Below, piece by piece: positions 42,960 through 48,939 of a DNA stretch of 48,939 nt. The translations under genes and the position numbers were made by a program. The stretch is from an uncultured Hyphomicrobiales bacterium (GTDB lineage Bacteria > Pseudomonadota > Alphaproteobacteria > Rhizobiales > Beijerinckiaceae), in NCBI GenBank assembly GCA_903847605.1, contig CAINED010000089.1, forward strand, positions 1 through 48,939, in the 5' to 3' direction. Under the pieces are notes generated by a model. The model was given only the letters and a program-made list of their open reading frames with translations, ran no database searches and had not been told where the DNA came from. Each line of letters starts with the position of its first letter. The stretch's first letter is position 1.

Positions 42960-43934
42960 ATGGGCGTGCTGATCGAGGGACGCTGGACGGAAGGGCGGCT
43001 GCCGCAGGAGACCGGCAAATCCGGCGAATTTCTGCGCGCGGAGAGCGTGTTTCGCAATCGCATCACCAAGGATGGATCATCCGGCTACAAGGCGGAGGCC
43101 GGGCGCTATCACCTTTACGTCACACTTGGCTGCCCCTGGGCGCATCGGACGCTGATCTATCGCGCGGTCAAAGGTCTCGAGGATGCGATCACCGTCGATT
43201 ATCTTCTGCCCGACGTACGCACGGAAGGTTGGACGTTCGGCAAGCATCCTGTCTTTCCGCAATGCGGCGAGGACAGCGAACATCCGGGCTTTCGCTACCT
43301 TCATCAGGTCTATACCGCTTGCGAGCCGAACTACACCGGCAAGGTGACGGTGCCAACGCTTTGGGACAAGAAGACGAAACGCATCGTCAACAACGAGTCT
43401 TCCGAAATCATTCGCATGTTCAACAGCGAATTCGTCGGCGTCGCCGGAAACGATCTCGACTTTTATCCTCGGCAACATCGCGATGAGATCGATCGTCTGA
43501 ACGAGAAAATCTATTACAACGTCAACAACGGCGCTTACCGCTGCGGTTTCGCGCAATCGCAGCAGGCCTATGAAGACGCCTATGACGGACTTTTCGCGAC
43601 GCTTGACGAACTCGACGAACGCCTGAAGACGCAGCGGTTCTTGTGCGGCAGTCAGCCGACCGAAGCCGACTGGCGGCTTCTGCCGACGATGGTGCGTTTC
43701 GACGTCGCCTATTTCTCGCTGTTCAAGTGTAACAAGAAGCGTATCCAGGATTACGCTCATCTGTGGCCTTATGTCTGCGATCTCGTGGCATGGCCGGGCG
43801 TCGCAGCCACTGTGCATCCGCGTCAATACATCGCCAATTATTATTCCATCGACCGGCTCAACCCCCCGGGTATCATACCCAAGGGATCTCCGGTCGATTT
43901 TACGACGCCGCACAACCGGGCATCGCTGGGTTAG
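42960..43934 (+). CDS. glutathionyl-hydroquinone reductase (Xi-class GST)
   Basis: 324 residues. Reduces glutathionyl-hydroquinones with glutathione. The catalytic motif TLGCPWAHRTLIYRA has the active Cys near residue 58; the Xi-class markers PTLWDKKTKRIVNNESSEIIRMFNSEF near 130 and GYFAQSQ-like CGFAQSQQAYEDAYDGLF near 198 are present, with LPTMVRFDVAYFSLFKCN in the C-terminal domain. GGGGAGCAAACA precedes the ATG. Divergent from the aromatic monooxygenase with a 75-base gap, which suits a role in quinone/hydroquinone handling. Confidence 0.9.
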   Translation: MGVLIEGRWTEGRLPQETGKSGEFLRAESVFRNRITKDGSSGYKAEAGRYHLYVTLGCPWAHRTLIYRAVKGLEDAITVDYLLPDVRTEGWTFGKHPVFPQCGEDSEHPGFRYLHQVYTACEPNYTGKVTVPTLWDKKTKRIVNNESSEIIRMFNSEFVGVAGNDLDFYPRQHRDEIDRLNEKIYYNVNNGAYRCGFAQSQQAYEDAYDGLFATLDELDERLKTQRFLCGSQPTEADWRLLPTMVRFDVAYFSLFKCNKKRIQDYAHLWPYVCDLVAWPGVAATVHPRQYIANYYSIDRLNPPGIIPKGSPVDFTTPHNRASLG

Positions 43935-43943
43935 GAGAGCGCC

Positions 43944-45491
43944 ATGCGTAAGGAACTTCGCGCCATTCTGCCTATGGTGGCGTTACTGGGCGTCATAGTG
44001 CCCTGTCTTGCGCAAAAGTCGAAAGACACGTTGCGCCTGCCCTATGCGGATTCCTCCCAAGGCATCTCCTACTATCTCGACCCTAAACCCGAGACGGTCT
44101 ACGCGTCCGACGCCGTATTTGACGGCTTGATCGCCTGGGACGAGAGCAAGCAGACTTTTGCGCCGCTTCTCGCGAAGGCGTGGCGTCGCGTCGACCCGGT
44201 GACACTCGAATTCGATCTGCGCGACGATGTGAAGTGGCATGACGGCCAGCCATTCACGGCCGACGATGTCGTTCACACCATAGAATATTTGACAAACCCT
44301 GCGTCGAAACTGCGCTTTGCGCATTTTTGGGCGTTCATCAAATCTGCGGAGAAATTGGGAACTCACAAGGTTCGCATCGTCACGAAGGAGCCCACGCCCT
44401 ACGATCTCGCGCAGATCGCATTCCAGACGGTCATCCTGCCCGCCCATGCGCATGGCACTGCGCCCGACAAGGTGCTGTTCAGTCAAAAGCCCGTGGGCAC
44501 CGGCATGTACAGGCTCGCAAGCTTCGACCAGAAGACGGGTATCGTTCTGGAACGCAATCCCGACTACAGGCATGGCGGCAGCGCCAAACCGCCGAGCAAC
44601 ATCGGGCGCATCGCCATCCGCTCGATACCCGAAGCGAGCACTCGCATCGCCGAGTTCATGGCGGGCAATCTCGATATTTTGCCGACGCAGATTCCGATCG
44701 ATCTCGTGGAGAATCTCATCAAGATGCCGGGCGTCGAACTTGCGGCCACTGCGGGCAACGGCAATATCTATCTGGCGCTCGACGCCAAGGGCCGTTCCGG
44801 CCAGAAGGCCTTGACCGACATAAGAGTGCGCAGGGCGATCATGATGGCCGTCGACCGCGAGGCGCTGTCACGCACGATTGCCGGAACAAGTCCCTCGATC
44901 GAACGGCCGCAAGCCATGTGCTGGCGATTCCAGACGGGCTGCGATTACGCTGCGGCGTTGCCGAAATACGATCCCGATGCAGCGAGAAAACTGCTTGCCG
45001 AGGCCGGCTATCCCAATGGCTTCAGGTCAAATATCACGACATTCGCGGGCGAGAATTATGCCACGGTCGCGCAGGCGCTATCCGGCCAATTGCGGCGCAT
45101 CGGCATCGTCGCCGACGTCGAATCCATGCCCATCGGCGCATACCGACAGAAGCAGTCAAACGGCAAAGTCGAGATTTTCTCGTCGCCGTGGCCAGGCGGC
45201 GGCATGCCCGACGTCGCGCAAACCCTCGGCTTTCTCTACACTCCGCAGCCTTCGACCGATTATCACGGCGACGAGGAACTGAAAGCGCTCGCAATGCGCG
45301 CGCTGAAAGCGATGGATCCCGAGGAGCGCAAGAATCTGGGACGGCAGATATTCGACATGGCCACCGAGCGCGCCTATTTCATGCCGCTGACGCCATTCCC
45401 CGTATTGACGGTTCATCGCAGCGAACTGTCCGTGAGGCTCAGCCGAGTCTCGACCTATCCGGCCATGGCGTCCGCCATCAACTGGAAATAG
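43944..45491 (+). CDS. ABC transporter substrate-binding protein, family 5 (peptide/opine type)
   Basis: 515 residues, signal peptide to about residue 23. Seen: VYASDAVFDGLIAWDESKQTFAPLLAKAWRRVDPVTLEFDLRDDVKWHDGQPFTADDVVHTIEYL, the usual N-terminal half of DppA/OppA proteins, then TDIRVRRAIMMAVDREAL and AARKLLAEAGYPNGF. Binds peptides, nickel or other small solutes. The family normally sits with two permeases and two ATPases; here it stands alone, 9 bases after the GST gene. Confidence 0.85.
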   Translation: MRKELRAILPMVALLGVIVPCLAQKSKDTLRLPYADSSQGISYYLDPKPETVYASDAVFDGLIAWDESKQTFAPLLAKAWRRVDPVTLEFDLRDDVKWHDGQPFTADDVVHTIEYLTNPASKLRFAHFWAFIKSAEKLGTHKVRIVTKEPTPYDLAQIAFQTVILPAHAHGTAPDKVLFSQKPVGTGMYRLASFDQKTGIVLERNPDYRHGGSAKPPSNIGRIAIRSIPEASTRIAEFMAGNLDILPTQIPIDLVENLIKMPGVELAATAGNGNIYLALDAKGRSGQKALTDIRVRRAIMMAVDREALSRTIAGTSPSIERPQAMCWRFQTGCDYAAALPKYDPDAARKLLAEAGYPNGFRSNITTFAGENYATVAQALSGQLRRIGIVADVESMPIGAYRQKQSNGKVEIFSSPWPGGGMPDVAQTLGFLYTPQPSTDYHGDEELKALAMRALKAMDPEERKNLGRQIFDMATERAYFMPLTPFPVLTVHRSELSVRLSRVSTYPAMASAINWK

Positions 45492-45509
45492 TGCGGCGTC
45501 GGTCGACAA

Positions 45510-46493
45510 TCACGGCAACACGACAACCTGCCCTGTCGTTTTGCGCGCCGCGACATCGCGATGCGCTTGCGGCAAGTCGCGCAACGGATAGGTGTGCTGA
45601 ACCGTGATCTTCACGTCGCCCGATCTGATCTTCTCGAAAACGTTGGCGGCGCTCTGCCTGCGGATGGCGTCGTCCGTCTGATAATTCGCCGTCGTCGCGC
45701 GCGTCACATAGATCGATTTCTTGCTGCCTTCTCCCACAACGTCGAAAGGCGGCGGATCGCCCGATGCTGTACCGAAACATACGACGAGACCCCGCAATTT
45801 CGCACATTCGAGCGAATCCTTCCAAGTATCCTTGCCGATGGATTCATAGACCACATCGACGCCGCGCCCGTTGGTGATGCGCATCACCTCCTCGACGACA
45901 TTCTGGCGTGGCGTCACGATGACATGCGTCGCGCCATGTGCCCGGGCAAGCGCGGCCTTTTCATCCGTGCTGACTGTGCCGATCACGGTGGCTCCGACCG
46001 ACTTTGCCCACTGGCAGGCAATGAGACCAACGCCGCCAGCCGCAGCGGTGAGCAGGATCGTCTCGCCGGGCATCAATTTGTGCGTGCGATTGAAGAGATA
46101 TTCGGTCGTCATGCCCTTGGTCATGGCCGCAGCGGCGAACTTATCCTCCATCCAATCCGGCAATTTAATCAGCCCGTGCGTGTTACGCAGGCGATGCTCG
46201 CAATAGGAGCCGGGCTTGTCGCCGCCCGCATAGGCGACGCGATCGCCCATGGAAAAGCCGCTGACGCCGGGTCCAACCGCTTCGATGACGCCAACGCCTT
46301 CGACACCTAGAATGGCCGGAAGCTGCAATCGCGTGTGATGCCCCTCGCGCATGTAGATATCGACGAAATTCACGCCCACGGCCGTGTGACGGATCAACAC
46401 CTGGCCTTCGCCTGGCGCGTTCAGTTCGATCTCCTCCCACCGGAGAACGGATTCGTCGCCGAAGTTTCTGAGCACGTAAGCATGGCTTTTCAT
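45510..46493 (-). CDS. NADPH:quinone oxidoreductase (zeta-crystallin type, MDR family)
   Basis: 327 residues, zinc-free medium-chain reductase. GroES-like N-terminal half with HTAVGVNFVDIYMREGHH near residue 35 and GVEGVGVIEAVGPGV near 64; Rossmann motif LTAAAGGVGLIACQWAKSVGATVIGTV near 145; KKSIYVTRATTANY near 255. Reduces quinones or enones with NADPH. Convergent with the preceding solute-binding protein and divergent from the next one. Confidence 0.9.
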   Translation of the reverse strand: MKSHAYVLRNFGDESVLRWEEIELNAPGEGQVLIRHTAVGVNFVDIYMREGHHTRLQLPAILGVEGVGVIEAVGPGVSGFSMGDRVAYAGGDKPGSYCEHRLRNTHGLIKLPDWMEDKFAAAAMTKGMTTEYLFNRTHKLMPGETILLTAAAGGVGLIACQWAKSVGATVIGTVSTDEKAALARAHGATHVIVTPRQNVVEEVMRITNGRGVDVVYESIGKDTWKDSLECAKLRGLVVCFGTASGDPPPFDVVGEGSKKSIYVTRATTANYQTDDAIRRQSAANVFEKIRSGDVKITVQHTYPLRDLPQAHRDVAARKTTGQVVVLP

Positions 46494-46614
46494 AAGCGTT
46501 TCCCTGTTAACCCCGGCGGCCCACGTTGCAGGCGCCCCGTCTCGACTCTAGACTAGCTTCAACCCATGGAAACGCCAGCGCCTGCACGAGACCGGCGCGC
46601 AAGGGAGGATACGA

Positions 46615-47631
46615 ATGATCACGAGACGGCAATTCGGCGCGGCGGCGATGACAATGGCGACTGGACCTGCGTTCGCGCAGACGCCCGCGGATTGGGATTC
46701 AGTCATTGCGGGCGCGAAGAAGGAAGGCGTCGTCACCCTTTATTCCGGCCTCGTCGGCACGGCAGCCAAGGCGGTCGCCGCCGCCTTTCAGGCGAAATAT
46801 GGCATTCGCGTCGAAATACTCGAAGTGCGGGCCTCGGAGTTGCGCGAGCGCGTGCGAACCGAATCGGTTGCCAACCGCGTTCTCGTCGACACGATGTGGA
46901 CTTCGGCCGTTCAGACGCGCCAGTTCGCCATCGACGACAAGACAATCCAGCCGTTCGGCGCAGTGCCCAACATCGGCAATATAAGTCAGGATTTGCGCGA
47001 GTTCTGGACGAACCCGGACATGCACGTGCCCATCTTTACCTTGCGCTACGGGTTGCTCGTCAACACGTCTCTCGTGAAGGAATTGCCGAAGACCTATGCC
47101 GATCTCACCGACCCGCGCTTCAAGGGCAAGATCCTCGCCGACGATTTCCGCGCCGAGGGCGGCGGCAACACGTTTTTCACCGTAACATGGGAAAAACTCG
47201 GCGAAGGTTTCCTGCGTAAGCTCGCAGCTAACGATGTCACGTTCACACGCGACCAGCGCGGCGCGGAACGGCGCGTGGCGCGCGGCGAATATGCGGTCTA
47301 TCTGCCCTTCCTGCTCAACAACTGGCCGCCACTGCAGGGCCTGCCGGTGCAGCCAGTGATTCTCGCCGAGGGCGTGACCTATACGCCCTTCAGCGCCAGC
47401 CTCGTGCGCGGCGCGCCGCATCCGAATGCCGGACGGCTTTTCATCGATTTCATGATTTCGAAGGAAGGCCAAAGCATCATCGCCGCGAATGGTCTGTGGC
47501 CCATTCTCGATGGGCTTGCCGATCAGTTTCCGCCCCTCCTGCGGCCCTATGCGAGCACCAAGCTTCTGGGCGCGCGCGACGGCACGAAGACCGAACTGAT
47601 GTTCAAAATGTCGAAAGAGATTTTCAAATAG
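46615..47631 (+). CDS. ABC transporter substrate-binding protein, family 1 (iron/organic anion type)
   Basis: 338 residues. Tat-like signal TRRQFGAAAM with cleavage near AFA-QTP. Seen: AKKEGVVTLYSGLVGTAAKAVAAAFQAKYGIRVEIL near 33-68 and DLTDPRFKGKILADDFRAEGG near 164, as in FbpA-like or 2-aminoethylphosphonate-type binding proteins. GGGAGG precedes the ATG. No permease or ATPase follows; instead an amidohydrolase gene starts 15 bases later, so the bound solute may be the substrate of that enzyme. Confidence 0.82.
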   Translation: MITRRQFGAAAMTMATGPAFAQTPADWDSVIAGAKKEGVVTLYSGLVGTAAKAVAAAFQAKYGIRVEILEVRASELRERVRTESVANRVLVDTMWTSAVQTRQFAIDDKTIQPFGAVPNIGNISQDLREFWTNPDMHVPIFTLRYGLLVNTSLVKELPKTYADLTDPRFKGKILADDFRAEGGGNTFFTVTWEKLGEGFLRKLAANDVTFTRDQRGAERRVARGEYAVYLPFLLNNWPPLQGLPVQPVILAEGVTYTPFSASLVRGAPHPNAGRLFIDFMISKEGQSIIAANGLWPILDGLADQFPPLLRPYASTKLLGARDGTKTELMFKMSKEIFK

Positions 47632-47646
47632 CGTCAGGAAGTCTCC

Positions 47647-48696
47647 ATGACCGTCTCGATTTCCGACAATCTCTTCGATGTCGATCATGCCTGGCTAGCG
47701 CGCCGAAGCGAGCCGGTCATCGAGCCGGAAAGGCCGATCATAGATCCGCATCATCACTTCTGGGCGGAGCCGTCGCGTTATCTCTTCGAGGAACTGCTCG
47801 CCGACACGCGCAGCGGGCATAACATCCGCGCCACTGTCTTTATTCAATGCCGCTCGATGTATCGCGCCGACGGGCCGCCGGAATTCGCCTGTCTCGGCGA
47901 GACGGAATTCGTCAACGGCATCGCCGCGATGAGCGCGAGCGGCAGCTACGGACAGGTTCGCATTTGCGCGGGTATCATCGGTCACGTGGACCTGCTTCTC
48001 GGCGAACGCGCCGGCGGTATGCTCGAAGCGCAAGTGAAGGCTGGCAACGGACGCTTTCGCGGCATAAGAAACTCCTCGGTCTGGCACGAAGATCCCTCGA
48101 TCCGTGGAACGCCGCATATTCCGCCGAAGGGGCTCCTGCTCGACGATACATTCCGCCAGGGATTTGCTTGCCTCGCGCCGCTAGGCCTTTCCTTCGATGG
48201 GTGGATGTGGTGGACGCAGCTTGGCGAATTCGCCGATCTCGCCGACGCCTTTCCACAGACGCAACTTGTGCTCGATCATTTCGGCGGCGTGCTCGGCGTT
48301 GGCGCGCACAGCGGCAAGCTGACCGAAGACTTCCCGCATTGGCAGGCAGCCATTCGCGATCTGGCGAAGCGCCCCAATGTCGCCGTCAAACTTGGCGGTC
48401 TCGCCATGCGTACGGCCGGCTTTGGATTGCGAGAGCGCGAAGCGCCTATGTCGTCGGATGAATTGGCGCAGATGTGGCGGCCCTATTTCGAAAGCTGCCT
48501 GGATGCATTCGGTCCGCAGCGCTGCATGTTCGAAAGCAATTTTCCGGTCGACAAGGTCTGCGTACGTTACGATACGCTCTGGAATGCCTTCAAGCGGCTG
48601 GCAGCCGCCTGCAACGAAGCGGAAAAGTCAGCGTTGTTTTTCGATACTGCTGCGCAAGTCTATCGGCTCGATATCGCGAAACCGTCAGGCGCCTAG
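47647..48696 (+). CDS. amidohydrolase-2 family metal-dependent hydrolase
   Basis: 349 residues, TIM barrel of the lactonase/decarboxylase group (pyrone dicarboxylate lactonase, rhamnono-lactonase and relatives). Metal motif IDPHHHFW near residue 32; VFIQCRSMY near 60; LVLDHFGG near 207; VAVKLGGLAM near 246; terminal CMFESNFPVDKV near 299 with the catalytic Asp. The substrate is unknown. Its last 12 bases overlap the end of the opposing thioredoxin gene. Confidence 0.85.
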   Translation: MTVSISDNLFDVDHAWLARRSEPVIEPERPIIDPHHHFWAEPSRYLFEELLADTRSGHNIRATVFIQCRSMYRADGPPEFACLGETEFVNGIAAMSASGSYGQVRICAGIIGHVDLLLGERAGGMLEAQVKAGNGRFRGIRNSSVWHEDPSIRGTPHIPPKGLLLDDTFRQGFACLAPLGLSFDGWMWWTQLGEFADLADAFPQTQLVLDHFGGVLGVGAHSGKLTEDFPHWQAAIRDLAKRPNVAVKLGGLAMRTAGFGLREREAPMSSDELAQMWRPYFESCLDAFGPQRCMFESNFPVDKVCVRYDTLWNAFKRLAAACNEAEKSALFFDTAAQVYRLDIAKPSGA

Positions 48697-48939
48697 CTCT
48701 CCGGAGATCCAGCGTTCGATACGCGCTGCATCCATCGCGCCGCTCTGCCGCGCAATTTCATGTCCCCGGTGAAACAGGATCATCGTGGGAATGCCACGGA
48801 TGCCATAGCGTGCGGAGACATCCGGGAGCGATTCCGTATCGAGCTTCGCAAAGCGGACCTGCGGCTCCATCTTGCGCGCCGCAGCTGCAAACTGCGGCGC
48901 CATCATCTTGCAGGGGCCGCACCAGTCGGCCCAGAAATC
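48685..48939 (-). CDS. trxC: thioredoxin, probably TrxC type (partial, cut by window edge)
   Basis: The C-terminal 84 residues are visible and the frame is open to the window end. The redox motif DFWADWCGPCKMMAPQF starts at the very edge, with WCGPC intact; the cis-proline is in YGIRGIPTMILFHRGHEIARQSGAM. The RQSGAM and KLDTE wording resembles thioredoxin 2 (TrxC), whose N-terminal zinc domain would lie outside the window. The isoform call is tentative. Confidence 0.8.
   Translation of the reverse strand, partial: DFWADWCGPCKMMAPQFAAAARKMEPQVRFAKLDTESLPDVSARYGIRGIPTMILFHRGHEIARQSGAMDAARIERWISGELGA

Noticed and set aside
1..48939. CRISPR arrays, phage genes, toxin-antitoxin pairs
   Set aside because: No regularly spaced repeats, cas-like proteins, phage structural genes or paired small toxin/antitoxin frames were seen.

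Overview
The window is a stretch of a high-GC chromosome from an alphaproteobacterium, most likely of the order Hyphomicrobiales (Rhizobiales). The reasons are the complete alphaproteobacterial-type sox gene set with Tat-exported subunits, the many orphan Bug/TctC-type solute receptors, the ubiG-lysC neighbourhood and interspersed palindromic repeats of a kind common in that order. About forty genes are packed with short gaps. No tRNA, rRNA or CRISPR array was seen.

Layout. 1-5.7 kb holds housekeeping genes: an MFS transporter behind a structured leader, aspartate kinase lysC, ubiG and purH. 5.8-8.3 kb is an island: an intact 1.37 kb insertion sequence with 16-17 bp target duplications, followed by a lower-GC lipoprotein gene broken by an in-frame TAA. 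8.6-14.3 kb has two tandem Bug-type receptors on the plus strand and, convergent to them, a four-gene minus-strand unit (DUF442 sulfurtransferase/phosphatase-like protein, Ldh2-type dehydrogenase, another Bug receptor, alpha/beta hydrolase).

14.3-26.4 kb is a full thiosulfate-oxidation (Sox) locus in three blocks. soxY-Z-B-C-D-E-F plus a cytochrome c run leftward. soxA-X run rightward from the soxY-soxA gap. soxW-V run leftward and are divergent from soxS-R and the transporter gene soxT. SoxXA would load thiosulfate onto the SoxY C-terminal cysteine of SoxYZ, SoxB would hydrolyse sulfate off, SoxCD would oxidise the sulfane sulfur, SoxEF is a flavocytochrome c sulfide dehydrogenase, and SoxV/W/S supply reductant in the periplasm. 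SoxR is an ArsR-type persulfide sensor with the diagnostic cysteine pair; AT-rich palindromes lie in both divergent promoter gaps.

26.4-31.8 kb is a minus-strand lower meta-cleavage operon (hydrolase, SDR, hydratase, decarboxylase, acylating acetaldehyde dehydrogenase, aldolase) without a ring-cleavage dioxygenase in view. 31.9-36.4 kb carries pyrC, a DMT exporter, an FAD oxidoreductase and an exported SAM-methyltransferase-like protein. 36.6-48.7 kb is a catabolic region: GMC oxidoreductase, beta-keto acid cleavage enzyme, Bug receptor, gentisate-dioxygenase-like bicupin, aromatic-ring FAD monooxygenase, glutathionyl-hydroquinone reductase, two further solute-binding proteins, a quinone oxidoreductase and an amidohydrolase. 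The window ends inside a thioredoxin gene. Functions are read from motifs and context; no database search was run.
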